Shown in pieces: positions 27,206-35,781 of a stretch of DNA of 64,000 nucleotides. A program made the position numbers and the translations under genes. The stretch is from assembly GCF_023921125.1 (NCBI RefSeq), contig NZ_CP099466.1, positions 1,116,001 to 1,180,000 of the forward strand, in the 5' to 3' direction. This DNA comes from Arthrobacter caoxuetaonis (GTDB taxonomy: Bacteria; Actinomycetota; Actinomycetes; Actinomycetales; Micrococcaceae). Under the pieces are notes generated by a model. The model was not told the origin of the DNA. It saw nothing but the letters and a program-made list of their open reading frames with translations, and made no database searches. Position 1 is the first letter of the stretch. Each line of letters opens with the position of its first letter.

Positions 27206-27817
27206 ATGGCACGCCCGAAGAACCAGACCGCACGCCGCAGCGAAATCGTGGCGGCCGCGCAGCGGGCGGTGGCCAAGCACGGCCCCGACGGTGCGCGGCT
27301 GAACCGCGTCGCGGAGGAAGCCGGGCTGACCAGCGGGGCGGTGCTGTACTACTACCCGAACCTCGAGGACCTGATGCTCGAGGCAAACCGGGAGGCCATG
27401 GAGCGCTTCTACGAACAGCGGGTGCAGATGCTCGCTTCGCTGCCGGATGACCCGGCTGCCCGGCTGCTGGCCCTGATCCGTTCCGGCCTGCCCTCCGGTC
27501 CGGAAGACACGCAGGTCGCCATGCTCTGTGCCCTGGGCGGGTCTGCGGGCAACCATCCGGTGACGGCAACCCTTCTGACCTCGCTGTACGAGCGGCAGGT
27601 CGGCATGTACCTCGTGGTCCTCGAACAGGGCGCTGCCCGCGGCGTGTTCACCTTGGCCCAGGACCCGCTGACCGTGGCCCGCAACCTCGTGGCTCTGGAA
27701 GATGCCTACGGTTACCGGATCATTGCCCGCCACCCCAGCATCGATGCCGAAGCCGCCGCAGGCCTGATTGCCGACTATGCCCGTATTGCCACCGCTCATG
27801 AGCTGACGGTTTCCTGA
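27206..27817 (+). CDS. TetR-family transcriptional regulator
   Basis: A 203-residue repressor with the N-terminal HTH (RRSEIVAAAQRAVAKHG.. to SGAVLYYYPNLEDLM) and an all-alpha ligand domain of the BetI-like type. GAGGAAGG lies 5-6 bases before the ATG. It is divergent from the GT-ALDH-oxidase operon with 106 bp between starts and ends by overlapping the 3' end of the transporter ATPase gene by 22 bp. It is the obvious local regulator of the operon, perhaps of the transporter too. I did not find a convincing palindrome in the divergent gap. Confidence 0.9.
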   Translation: MARPKNQTARRSEIVAAAQRAVAKHGPDGARLNRVAEEAGLTSGAVLYYYPNLEDLMLEANREAMERFYEQRVQMLASLPDDPAARLLALIRSGLPSGPEDTQVAMLCALGGSAGNHPVTATLLTSLYERQVGMYLVVLEQGAARGVFTLAQDPLTVARNLVALEDAYGYRIIARHPSIDAEAAAGLIADYARIATAHELTVS

Positions 27818-28917
27818 GCGGCTGCCTCCAGCGGTCCTGCGCCGCGGTCATCGGCAACGGCAACCGTGCGGGCGGCGTCGACGATTAGCCCGACCTCCGA
27901 GCCGCGCTGCGGCACGTGGACGGAGCGAAGGGTGCAGATGAAGGGGGCGGGAACACCCGAGACCCGAACCGCCACGGTGGAGGTGCCTCCGAGGAAGTAG
28001 GTGTCCAGCACCGTTCCGTCCAGGATTCCGGCCCCGGGCGCGGTCAGGACCACATCCTCCGGGCGGATGACCGCCGTAGCGGCGCTCCCCGCGGAAAGCC
28101 CGTGGTCCGCCGCGAGTACCAGTCCGGATTCCAGCAGGATGCCCCCGGCCACTGCCGTGCCGTCGAGCAGGTTGGCGGAACCGATGAAGTCTGCGACGAA
28201 GCGGGACGCCGGTGCCGAATAGAGGCCGACGGGCGTATCGACCTGCTCCAGCCGGCCGCCGTTCAGCACTGCCACGCGGTCCGCCATGGACATGGCTTCT
28301 TCCTGGTCATGCGTGACCACCACGAACGTCATGCCTGCCTCATGCTGCAGCCGCTTGAGTTCCAGCTGCATTTCCGCCCTGACCTTGCGGTCCAGGGCCG
28401 AGAGCGGCTCATCGAGCAGCAGCAGTCGTGGATGCTTGACGATTGCCCGGGCCAGGGCAACCCGCTGGCGCTGGCCGCCGGAGAGCTGGCTGGGCCTGCG
28501 TTTGGCGAATTTTGTCAGTCCGATGGTCTCCAGTACCTCGCCGACCCGGCGGCGTACCTCTGCTTTGCCGGTGCCTTCCGCCTCCAGCCCGTAGGCCACG
28601 TTCTTCTCCACGCTCAGATGGGGGAAGAGTGCATAGGACTGGAACATCATGTTCACCGGGCGTCGGTGGGCCGGCAGCCGGGTCAGCGGACCGCCGTCGA
28701 GCAGGATCTCTCCTTCGGCGGGCGTCTCGAAGCCGGCGATGGAACGCAGCAGGGTGCTCTTGCCGCAGCCGGAAGGGCCCAGCAGGGCAAAGAACTCATT
28801 GTCGGCAATATCCAGGTCGATTCCGTGCAGGGCCTGGACGGAGCCGTAGCTGTGGCTGAGGCCGCGCAGCGCCAGCAGCGGCTGCGGTCCGGGAACGGGA
28901 GCAGGTCCGGTGGTCAT
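27796..28917 (-). CDS. potA: Polyamine-type ABC transporter ATP-binding protein
   Basis: A 373-residue ATPase. Walker A GPSGCGKST (47-55), signature LSGGQRQRVALARA, Walker B LLLLDEPLSALD and the H-loop VVTHDQEEA are intact, followed by a TOBE domain (~285-350). This PotA/FbpC-type architecture powers import by the two permeases. The start overlaps the stop of the upstream permease by 4 bp, as do all junctions between the three membrane-complex genes. Its 3' end overlaps the convergent TetR gene. The substrate is set by the binding protein, so spermidine/putrescine is a family-level assignment. Confidence 0.92.
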   Translation of the reverse strand: MTTGPAPVPGPQPLLALRGLSHSYGSVQALHGIDLDIADNEFFALLGPSGCGKSTLLRSIAGFETPAEGEILLDGGPLTRLPAHRRPVNMMFQSYALFPHLSVEKNVAYGLEAEGTGKAEVRRRVGEVLETIGLTKFAKRRPSQLSGGQRQRVALARAIVKHPRLLLLDEPLSALDRKVRAEMQLELKRLQHEAGMTFVVVTHDQEEAMSMADRVAVLNGGRLEQVDTPVGLYSAPASRFVADFIGSANLLDGTAVAGGILLESGLVLAADHGLSAGSAATAVIRPEDVVLTAPGAGILDGTVLDTYFLGGTSTVAVRVSGVPAPFICTLRSVHVPQRGSEVGLIVDAARTVAVADDRGAGPLEAAAQETVSS

Positions 28918-29762
28918 AGAGAATCCGCAATCTTGGTCAGTCGTTGTGTGCCGAGGACCGCCAGGACGGTCAGGCCCAGCAGCATGGTGGCAAGGGCATT
29001 GATCTCGGGGGAGACGCCGAAGCGCACCATCGAGTAGATGTTGATGGGCAGGGTGGAGACAGTTGGGCTGGTAGTGAAGAAAGCGATGACGAATTCGTCC
29101 AGGGACAGGGTGAAGGCCAGCAGCCCGCCGGAAATGATCGCCGGGCCCAGCTGCGGAACGGTGACCCGCAGCAGCGTCCGTGCCGGGGAGGCACCCAGGT
29201 CACGGGAAGCCTCCTCCAGGCTGGGATCCACCTGGGCCAGCCGGGCCAGGACGATCGCGGTGACAAACGCCATGGCGAACACGGTGTGCGCCAGGATCAC
29301 CGAGAGCAGGCCAAGCGTGAAGTTCAGCAGCGTGAACAGGCTCAGCAGCCCGATCGCCAGGAGCAGGTCCGGCAGCATGGCCGGCGCAATCGCGATCGCA
29401 CGGATCAGCCCGCCCTTCGTGTAGCGGTGGATGCCGACGGCGGTCAGCGTGCCCAGCACGGTGGCCAGGACGGCAGCTGCGGCGGCCACCACCAGGGTGT
29501 TGCCCAGGGACGCGAGGATCTCCGGGGAGCGGAAGACCTCCGCGTACCACTTCAGCGAGAACCCGGACCAGGAAAACAGGTTGGAAGACGCGTTGAAGGA
29601 CATGGCCGTGACCACAAGGATCGGCAGGTACAGGAACGCGATGGCGCCCCAGAACGGCACCCGCAGGTGCCAGCTGCGCCCGGGCCGTGCGCCGCGGCGT
29701 CGTAGCCTGTGCGCTGCCTGAGTTCCTGCGGCGGCTCCGGATGTGGCTGCGGTGGTGCTCAT
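28914..29762 (-). CDS. potC: Polyamine-type ABC transporter permease (PotC-like)
   Basis: A 282-residue permease with an Ala/Arg-rich N-terminus and about six membrane segments. The cytoplasmic EAA loop EEASRDLGASPARTLLRVTVPQLGPAI, which docks on the ATPase, is well formed. PotC members lie second of the two permeases, as here. It overlaps both neighbours by 4 bp (ATGA). The long N-terminal extension before the first helix (~35 residues) is typical of actinobacterial members. Confidence 0.92.
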   Translation of the reverse strand: MSTTAATSGAAAGTQAAHRLRRRGARPGRSWHLRVPFWGAIAFLYLPILVVTAMSFNASSNLFSWSGFSLKWYAEVFRSPEILASLGNTLVVAAAAAVLATVLGTLTAVGIHRYTKGGLIRAIAIAPAMLPDLLLAIGLLSLFTLLNFTLGLLSVILAHTVFAMAFVTAIVLARLAQVDPSLEEASRDLGASPARTLLRVTVPQLGPAIISGGLLAFTLSLDEFVIAFFTTSPTVSTLPINIYSMVRFGVSPEINALATMLLGLTVLAVLGTQRLTKIADSL

Positions 29763-30661
29763 GCGTCCGCCTTCCGTGGGGTCTTGCCTTCGCTGACGGC
29801 GCGGGAGGCACGCTGCTGCAGCACCAGCAGGAGCACCAGGAACGCGGTCATGACCAGCGCCAGCGCCGCGCCGAAGGGCCAGTCGCGGGCCTTGAGGAAC
29901 TGGTCGCGGATGAGGTTGCCGATCAGCACGGTCTTACCGCCGCCGATCAGCTCCGGAATGATGAAGTTGCCCATGGCCGGCACAAACACGAAGATGCAGC
30001 CGGTCAGTGCCCCGGGAGCGGAGAGCGGCAGGGTGATGGTGCGGAAGACCCGGAACGGGGAGGACCCCAGGTTGATGGCTGCTTCGGTCAGCTGCGGGTC
30101 CTGCGAGGACAGGGAGGCGTACAGGGGCAGGATCATCAGCGGCAGGTACATATAGACGAGCCCGACGACGACGGCCGGCTCGGTGTAGAGCATGGCCACC
30201 GGTTCGCTGGTGATGCCCAGCCACTGCAGTCCCTGGTTGATCCAGCCGGCATTGTTCAGCAGCAGGATCCACGCGTAGGTGCGGATCAGGAAATTGGTCC
30301 AGAACGGCAGCAGGACAGCGATCAGTGCCAGGGTGCGCCAGCGTTTGGGCAGCCGCGAGATGAACAGCGCCGCAGGGTAGCCGATGAGCAGGGCGATGCC
30401 CGTGGCAGCGCCGGCAATGAGGATGGATTTGAGCACCACGCCCAGGTAGAGCGGGTCCGCCAGCCGGACAAAGTTGTCCAGGGTGAAGTTGTATTCGACG
30501 CCGCCGAACCGGCCGCGCTCGAAAAAGGCATAGACGGTGACCAGCGCTACCGGCAGGACCGCCAGCACAAACAGGACGATAACGCCGGGCCCCAGGATCG
30601 GAAGTCCGGCCAGGCTCCGGCGCCAGACGGCGCCGGAGGCCGGGGAACGGAAAGCAGGCAC
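29759..30661 (-). CDS. potB: Polyamine-type ABC transporter permease (PotB-like)
   Basis: A 300-residue permease with about six membrane segments and an EAA loop LTEAAINLGSSPFRVFRTITLPLSAPG. It is the first permease in the operon, 6 bp after the binding-protein gene, and pairs with the PotC-like protein. FWTNFLIRTYAWILLL is a characteristic PotB membrane stretch. Confidence 0.92.
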   Translation of the reverse strand: MPAFRSPASGAVWRRSLAGLPILGPGVIVLFVLAVLPVALVTVYAFFERGRFGGVEYNFTLDNFVRLADPLYLGVVLKSILIAGAATGIALLIGYPAALFISRLPKRWRTLALIAVLLPFWTNFLIRTYAWILLLNNAGWINQGLQWLGITSEPVAMLYTEPAVVVGLVYMYLPLMILPLYASLSSQDPQLTEAAINLGSSPFRVFRTITLPLSAPGALTGCIFVFVPAMGNFIIPELIGGGKTVLIGNLIRDQFLKARDWPFGAALALVMTAFLVLLLVLQQRASRAVSEGKTPRKADA

Positions 30662-30667
30662 GGGAAG

Positions 30668-31756
30668 CTACTTCGCGGAGATTTCCGTGGCGAGGCGGGT
30701 GTACTCGGTGCTGTAGTCGCCCAGGTCAACAATGACTTCCTGCTCCGCCAGCTCAGCAGGGGTCATGGCCAGATTCGGGTAGGTGGTCAGCAGTTCCGGA
30801 TCCAGCGCCTCCATGGCGGCTTTGTTGGGCACCTTGTAGAGGATGTTCTCCGCGGCCCAGGAATGAACCTCCGGTTCCAGCACGTAGTTCAGGAACGCCA
30901 TGGCAGCTTCCTTGTTCTGCGAAGACTTCAGCACGGTCATGGTGTCCACCCAGAGGTCGCTGCCCTCTTCGGGAACGGTGAACTTGATGTTCGGGTCCTC
31001 GGCGATGCCGTAGTTGCACCAGCCGTCCCAGGCTTCGGTCAGCACGGCTTCGCCGGTGACGAGCTTGGAGTAGAAGGTGGTGTCATCGAAGGAGAGCAGG
31101 GTGGGCTTGGTGGCGGTGAGCTGCTCCTTTACTGCTTCGAGCTCAGCGGGATCCTCGGAGTTCACCGAGTAGCCCAGCGCCTTCAGGGCAGGCAGGGCCA
31201 TCCAGCGTTCGGTGGAGAGCATGGTGGTCTTCCCGGCTGCTTCCGCGGACGGTTCCAGGAGGTCGTTCCAGGACGTCGGCTCTGCCGGCAGCAGGTCCGA
31301 GCGGTAGCAGAGGCCGGTGGTGCCCCAGGCGTACGGCAGGGAGAAGGTGTTGCCGTCGTCGTATGCCATTTCCATGGCCTCCGGGTAGAGGTTCTCAATG
31401 TTGGGTATGAGGGAGTGGTCCAGTTCCTGGAGCATTCCGCCTTCATTGAGGGCCTGGGCGTACTGGCCGGAGACGAAGGCGACGTCGATCCCCGAGTCGC
31501 CGCCGGCGGTCAGCTTGGCCATGATTTCTTCATTCGTGGCGTGGTGGACGATTTGCACCGGCACACCGGTCTCAGCCTCGAAGGTCTCCGCGAGGTCCTC
31601 GGGGTAGTAGTCGGCCCAGATGCCGACCACAAGCTCCTGCTGGCTGATGTCGGCCTCGGGATCCAGGTCCGCTGGTTGGCTTCCGCCGCCGCAGGCTGAC
31701 AGCGCCAGGACTGCTGTCACGGCGACAGCACTGCGCTTGATGTGCTCGAAACTCAC
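30668..31756 (-). CDS. potD: Polyamine-type ABC transporter substrate-binding lipoprotein
   Basis: A 362-residue lipoprotein starting at GTG 31756, which has AAGGAG 5-6 bases upstream; an ATG 30 bases earlier lacks one. The lipobox is LALSAC (Cys ~22). The body matches PotD-like extracellular binding proteins, with VGIWADYYPEDL near the N-terminus and YAWGTTGLCYRSDLL in the middle. Proteins of this class bind putrescine or spermidine, but related ones bind other cationic amines, so the substrate is open. It leads the transport operon and is divergent from the glucosamine-kinase-like gene. Confidence 0.9.
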   Translation of the reverse strand: MSFEHIKRSAVAVTAVLALSACGGGSQPADLDPEADISQQELVVGIWADYYPEDLAETFEAETGVPVQIVHHATNEEIMAKLTAGGDSGIDVAFVSGQYAQALNEGGMLQELDHSLIPNIENLYPEAMEMAYDDGNTFSLPYAWGTTGLCYRSDLLPAEPTSWNDLLEPSAEAAGKTTMLSTERWMALPALKALGYSVNSEDPAELEAVKEQLTATKPTLLSFDDTTFYSKLVTGEAVLTEAWDGWCNYGIAEDPNIKFTVPEEGSDLWVDTMTVLKSSQNKEAAMAFLNYVLEPEVHSWAAENILYKVPNKAAMEALDPELLTTYPNLAMTPAELAEQEVIVDLGDYSTEYTRLATEISAK

Positions 31757-31918
31757 GGTCACTCCTTCTGGACGTGAGTGGCACACGTCACCTCGGCTGT
31801 GGTTGGTGAACTGATCTTTGCATTAGAGTTCAAGGAATACAACGGTTGTTTTAGGCTGTAACAAGCATTTAACAAACGGTTCTTGAAACTTTTGTGTAAG
31901 GAATGTGAGGGTGGGGTT

Positions 31919-33145
31919 ATGCATGAACTAAGGACCCCGCACGGCCGCATCCGGCTGGAAACCGACGGCGTGCTCACACCTTTGGGGTCCGCCGGCGAGC
32001 CGGCTGCCGCGGGATCAGGGCTGGCCGCAGACCTGGTGGCAGCGGTTCTGTCCGGGGCGCCGGATGGCCTTGAATGCTCACCCGGGGAGCTTCGAATAGT
32101 GCGGACTCCGCTGCCCGCCGCCGTTGCTGCCACTGACGAATCCGCTGTCGCCGTGGACATGACCAACCTGTCCGTCGTCGTCGGCGGGGACAAGATCGTC
32201 AAGCTTGTCCGTTCCTGGGGCGGCGCGAACCGGTCGGCGCGGCTTCTGACCCGTCTCGCGGAAGCCGGTGTGGAGGCCGTCCCGGGATATTTTGGGTCCT
32301 TGGACTGGCATCACCCGACGCGGGGGCAGGGGACACTTGCCCTGGTCAGCGCCGTCGTTCCGGATGCAGCGGATGGCTGGAGCTGGGCAGTGGACGACGT
32401 CGTGTCCTGGTTCCAGGGCGGTGAGGCGCCGCGGTGGCCGGCGGAGCTGGGACGGCTTACTGCCGAAGTCCACACGGTGCTGCTGGAAGCGGGTGCGGCC
32501 GCGCCGCCGGCGGCCGCGCAGGTGCGGAAGCGGGCGTCGGACGTCCTGGACCAGGCACTGTCCGTGACCGACGGCGACCCGGGCCTCCGGCTTACCCGCC
32601 GTGCGTCAGCGCTGAAGGACATCCTGGATGCGATTCCAGAGACAGCAGCTCCGGCGTTCGACCTGCACGGTGACCTGCACGTGGGGCAGATCCTGCGCGC
32701 CGGCGGGAACTACTGGCTGCTGGATTTCGACGGCGATCCCCAGCTGTCAGCTGCTGAACGTGACCTGCCGGACACGGCTGCCCGCGACGTCGCGCATCTC
32801 GCGGCAAGCTTCGACATGGTTGCGTCTGTTGCTGCCAAGAGGATCCAGGCATCGGAGCCGCAAGCACTGCGGCGGCTGTACGGCTGGTCGCGGGATGCCA
32901 CCGGGGAAATGGTGGCGTCCTACCGCGAGGCAGCACGGGAAGCCGGCGTTCCGGACCTTCTGGATGAGGCAATGCTCCCCGGGCTCATCGCTGAACAGCT
33001 GCTTCGGGAACTCATCTATGCGCACCGCTTCCTGCCTCGTTGGGGGTATGCCGCGGACGGCGCCATCACTCACCGATTTCCCCCAGACCAGACATCACAG
33101 CACAAGGAGCCCGCGTGGACACCGCCCGCTTTGCCGAGGACCTGA
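31919..33145 (+). CDS. Maltokinase/glucosamine kinase-like aminosugar kinase
   Basis: A 408-residue kinase with a maltokinase-like N-terminal cap and an aminoglycoside-phosphotransferase fold. The catalytic loop HGDLHVGQ (250-257, base Asp252) and the metal site LLDFDGDP are intact. The HGDLHVGQ form and the coupling to a SIS-domain gene recall the actinobacterial glucosamine kinases described from Streptacidiphilus, rather than the maltose kinases that sit with trehalose synthase. ATG 31919 follows a GGGTGGGG stretch; a TTG 36 bases earlier has no site. The next gene overlaps by 31 bp. Substrate is inferred from context and motif. Confidence 0.78.
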   Translation: MHELRTPHGRIRLETDGVLTPLGSAGEPAAAGSGLAADLVAAVLSGAPDGLECSPGELRIVRTPLPAAVAATDESAVAVDMTNLSVVVGGDKIVKLVRSWGGANRSARLLTRLAEAGVEAVPGYFGSLDWHHPTRGQGTLALVSAVVPDAADGWSWAVDDVVSWFQGGEAPRWPAELGRLTAEVHTVLLEAGAAAPPAAAQVRKRASDVLDQALSVTDGDPGLRLTRRASALKDILDAIPETAAPAFDLHGDLHVGQILRAGGNYWLLDFDGDPQLSAAERDLPDTAARDVAHLAASFDMVASVAAKRIQASEPQALRRLYGWSRDATGEMVASYREAAREAGVPDLLDEAMLPGLIAEQLLRELIYAHRFLPRWGYAADGAITHRFPPDQTSQHKEPAWTPPALPRT

Positions 33146-34098
33146 ACACGGTCCCGGACTATCTCGAAGAACTCGCGCCGATGCTGGAGCGCGGATACCC
33201 CGGCCTGGCGCAGCTGCCGAAAGCGAACCGTCTGCTGGTTCTTGCGATGGGCTCCAGTGCGTACGCCGCTGCCACGGTGGCACGCCAGGCCAGGGCTGAC
33301 GGCCTGAACGTCCAGGTCGAGCTGGCCAGCACCGCGCTCTTGCCCGCCCCTGCGCCAGACCTCCTGGTCATAGCAGTCTCTGCCACCGGCTCCAGCGTGG
33401 AAGTGCTGGCTGCCGCCCAGCGTTACCAGGGCGCCGGCAGGCTGGTGGCTGTAACGAACAATGCGGACTCGCGCCTCGCGGCCATGGCGGACTTCGTGTT
33501 GCCGCTGAATGTGGGGGAGGAGGTCTCGGGAATCTCCTGCCGGAACTTCCGGCATTCCGTCCTGGTCATGGCGGCCCTCCTGGAAAGCTTCGGCGCTTCG
33601 TTTGGGGAGCTGGGCGAGACGGCACGCCTGGCCGCTGCAGGGAACCGGGAGCTGCTGGCCTCTGCGGGGGACTGGCTGCCCCAAGCCTCGGACGTGTTGC
33701 TGGGACCCGACGGTGTCTTCCTGCTCGCTCCGGCTGAGCGGCGGTCCAGTGCAGAGCAGGGTTCCCTGATGCTGCGCGAGGTTCCCCGGCGGCCGGCGTT
33801 CGGCAGCGAGACGGGAGACTGGTCACACGTCGATGTCTACTTGTCCAAGACGCTGGACTACCGTGCCCTGATGTTCGCAGGCTCCGCGTGGGACCAGCAG
33901 GCGCTGGACTGGATGGCCCCCCGCGGCGCAGCCATTGTCGCAGTGGGCGGAAGCTTCCCCGAAGCCAAGATGTCGGTGAAGTATCAGGGCCAGGAGCACT
34001 GGCTGACGGCGGTCCTGGTGGAGACCATGGTGCCGGAGCTTCTGGCGTGGGACTGGTATTCCAAGGATCCCCGTCACTCGTGGAGTTCCCGGGTCTGA
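33115..34098 (+). CDS. SIS-domain sugar isomerase/deaminase-like protein
   Basis: A 327-residue protein with two SIS domains (first ~30-170 with LLVLAMGSSAYAAATVARQA and VIAVSATGSSVEVL; second ~190-327). This is the fold of the isomerase half of GlmS and of amino-sugar 6-phosphate deaminases. GTG 33115 has AAGGAG 5 bases upstream. It overlaps the upstream kinase gene by 31 bp, so the two are co-translated and likely act in sequence: the kinase makes an amino-sugar 6-phosphate and this protein isomerises or deaminates it. No glutamine amidotransferase domain is present. Confidence 0.8.
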   Translation: MDTARFAEDLNTVPDYLEELAPMLERGYPGLAQLPKANRLLVLAMGSSAYAAATVARQARADGLNVQVELASTALLPAPAPDLLVIAVSATGSSVEVLAAAQRYQGAGRLVAVTNNADSRLAAMADFVLPLNVGEEVSGISCRNFRHSVLVMAALLESFGASFGELGETARLAAAGNRELLASAGDWLPQASDVLLGPDGVFLLAPAERRSSAEQGSLMLREVPRRPAFGSETGDWSHVDVYLSKTLDYRALMFAGSAWDQQALDWMAPRGAAIVAVGGSFPEAKMSVKYQGQEHWLTAVLVETMVPELLAWDWYSKDPRHSWSSRV

Positions 34099-34115
34099 GG
34101 CCCTCCCGGAGGGCC
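34099..34115. terminator. Short GC hairpin between convergent genes
   Basis: GGCCCTCC and GGAGGGCC form a tight inverted repeat directly after the SIS gene stop and before the stop of the small minus-strand gene. It may terminate both; no clear U tract is present. Confidence 0.35.
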
Positions 34116-34121
34116 CGCCGG

Positions 34122-34259
34122 CTACTGGGTGACTGCGACGGCGAAAACAATCATCGCTGCCAGCACCAGGGCGCCGATCGCTGAATAGGAGATTCGGGTG
34201 AAGCGCTGCTGCCGGCTGCGTTCCCGGCGCCATTCCCTGCGGCTCAGTGTTGTGCTCAT
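34122..34259 (-). CDS. Small membrane protein, 45 residues
   Basis: A 45-codon frame: a basic N-terminus (SRREWRRERSRQQR) followed by one membrane helix (ISYSAIGALVLAAMIVFAVAV) and a two-residue tail. The positive-inside layout supports a real single-pass protein with its N-terminus in the cytoplasm. No good ribosome site is visible, so confidence is moderate. I do not recognise a family. It is not clearly in an operon with any neighbour. Confidence 0.5.
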   Translation of the reverse strand: MSTTLSRREWRRERSRQQRFTRISYSAIGALVLAAMIVFAVAVTQ

Positions 34260-34370
34260 GCGCGCAACAATAGGAACGGGCGACGGTAGATACTAAGAGT
34301 ACTTACTACTTGTTTCCTGCCGGATGTTACTCGCGCTGCGGGAGACGCTAAGTACCGGATTTCGTCCGGG

Positions 34371-34410
34371 AACGGCAAAGGCACGCTGGAACCAGCGTGC
34401 CTTTGCCGTT
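34371..34410. terminator. Bidirectional hairpin terminator
   Basis: A perfect 19-bp inverted repeat (arms beginning AACGGCAAAGGCACGCTGG) with a 2-nt centre, 18 bases past the stop of the minus-strand gene at 34428. It ends that transcript; the perfect symmetry would work in both directions. Confidence 0.75.
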
Positions 34411-34427
34411 ATCAGAAGCCTGAAAGA

Positions 34428-34679
34428 CTACTCGTTGTGCGACTTGCCTTCAGCCAGTTCAGTCGTGGAGTCCGAGCGGCCCATCATGAACGGGATCAGG
34501 TAGACGAGCGTGCCGACGACGAGGCAGACCACCATCGGCCATACAACATCAAGGGTCAGCCAGTTCAGCGAGTAAATCGAGGCGAGGAACAGCCCGAAGA
34601 AGACGACGAACGTAACGAGGTTCTTGACCAGGTGTCCTTCGCCCGAGTGAGTGGGCTGCTTGGCCTTGGTTCCTGCCAT
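34428..34679 (-). CDS. Small membrane protein of unknown function
   Basis: An 83-residue protein with two membrane segments (~20-39 and ~44-66) and hydrophilic ends. GGAG lies about 6 bases before the ATG. It follows deoC on the same strand after 41 bp and may be co-transcribed with it. It belongs to no family I recognise. Confidence 0.72.
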   Translation of the reverse strand: MAGTKAKQPTHSGEGHLVKNLVTFVVFFGLFLASIYSLNWLTLDVVWPMVVCLVVGTLVYLIPFMMGRSDSTTELAEGKSHNE

Positions 34680-34720
34680 GGGAGTTTCTCCGTTTCAAAA
34701 AGTTTTCAGCGGCGGACGGA

Positions 34721-35428
34721 TCAGTAGCCGGACCCGCCGTTACCACCCTTAACAATAGCGATTCCGGAGCTCGCTCCAATTCGCGTGGCTCCGGCGTTGA
34801 TCATGGCGAGGGCATCTTCGCGGCTGCGAACGCCGCCGGAAGCCTTAACGCCGAGGTCAGGGCCTACGGTCCGGCGCATCAATGCGACGTCTTCCACAGT
34901 CGCCCCGCCTCCGTTGAAGCCTGTCGACGTCTTCACGAAGTCAGCGCCGGCTTCGACCGAAGCCTCGCAGGCGAGGACTTTCTGCTCATCCGTCAGCAGC
35001 GCAGTCTCGATGATGACCTTCAGGAGGGCGCCCGTTTCGTGGACAGCATCGGCGACGGCGGCGATGTCTCGGACCAGTGCTTCCCGGTCACCCCGGCGAG
35101 CCGCGGCAATGTCGATGACCATGTCGATTTCGTCAGCGCCGTCCTGGAGTGCACCCTGGGCTTCGAAAACCTTGACCTCCGTGGTTGAGGCGCCAAGCGG
35201 AAAGCCGATGACGGAGCACGTATCCACGCCGCTGTCCTTCAAGGCTGTGTGAACGGTGCTCACCCAAAGCGGGTTCACACACACGGATTTGAAACCGTAC
35301 TGGGCGGCTTCTTCACACACTCGGAGGATGTCTTCGCGGGACGCCTCCGGCTTGAGCAGGGTGTGGTCGATATACGAGGCGAGGTCTGCGGTCTGCGGGG
35401 TCTCGTCGGGCGCGGCGTTCGTGGGCAT
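34721..35428 (-). CDS. deoC: Deoxyribose-phosphate aldolase DeoC
   Basis: A 235-residue class I aldolase that cleaves 2-deoxyribose-5-phosphate to acetaldehyde and glyceraldehyde-3-phosphate. [11 protein letters not shown] opens the barrel, the Schiff-base lysine is in [10 protein letters not shown], and VKASGGVRS carries the second active-site lysine. ATG 35428 with AAAGGA upstream is chosen; 44 further upstream codons are not typical. It takes part in deoxynucleoside salvage together with the purine nucleoside phosphorylase and phosphohexomutase encoded at 39-42 kb. The C-terminal KGGNGGSGY is a short Gly-rich tail. Confidence 0.95.
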   Translation of the reverse strand: MPTNAAPDETPQTADLASYIDHTLLKPEASREDILRVCEEAAQYGFKSVCVNPLWVSTVHTALKDSGVDTCSVIGFPLGASTTEVKVFEAQGALQDGADEIDMVIDIAAARRGDREALVRDIAAVADAVHETGALLKVIIETALLTDEQKVLACEASVEAGADFVKTSTGFNGGGATVEDVALMRRTVGPDLGVKASGGVRSREDALAMINAGATRIGASSGIAIVKGGNGGSGY

Positions 35429-35548
35429 GGCGGTCCTTTCCAAACTGGGCTTCCAGTCTCCCATATGCAGGGAGGGGAGAAGGAGCCATGAAGTGAGGGG
35501 GCAGGGGCTAGCCTGCACCGTCAAGCTCCATCGCGCCCAGCAAAATAA

Positions 35549-35588
35549 AAAGCCGGGCAATAATCCCGAAGGATTGTTGCCCGGCTTT
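35549..35588 (-). terminator. Intrinsic terminator of the secreted peptide gene
   Basis: An 18-bp stem with one G-U pair and a 4-nt CGAA loop lies 10 bases after the stop of the 45-codon peptide gene. On the minus strand it is followed by TTTTATTTT. A dedicated terminator supports a discrete short transcript. Confidence 0.85.
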
Positions 35589-35598
35589 CATCTAAAGC

Positions 35599-35736
35599 TT
35601 AGTTAGGCCACCAGTTGATCAGCGGAGAAACAGTTCCCCCGCCGACGCCGAAAGATGGAGCTGCGTTAGCAGGTGCTGCAACACCGACTGCCGTGATGGC
35701 TGCCGCGAGAAGCAGGGAAGCCCCCAGTTTCTTCAT
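35599..35736 (-). CDS. Secreted small peptide precursor (45 residues)
   Basis: A 45-codon gene with an ideal AAGGAG site 7 bases before the ATG and its own intrinsic terminator. The product has a Sec signal peptide (MKKLGASLLLAAAITAVG..), cleaved at ANA-AP after residue 25. That leaves a mature peptide of about 20 residues, Gly-rich in the middle and ending SPLINWWPN. There is no cysteine, no lipobox and no membrane anchor. It is divergent from a TPR-only protein gene, with a palindrome in the shared promoter region. Size and context suggest an extracellular signal peptide or a very small secreted effector; function is not established. Confidence 0.8.
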   Translation of the reverse strand: MKKLGASLLLAAAITAVGVAAPANAAPSFGVGGGTVSPLINWWPN

Positions 35737-35781
35737 ATGGTTTCTCCTTGATGAGAGTGACAACTAGCGCTGACACAGAAA

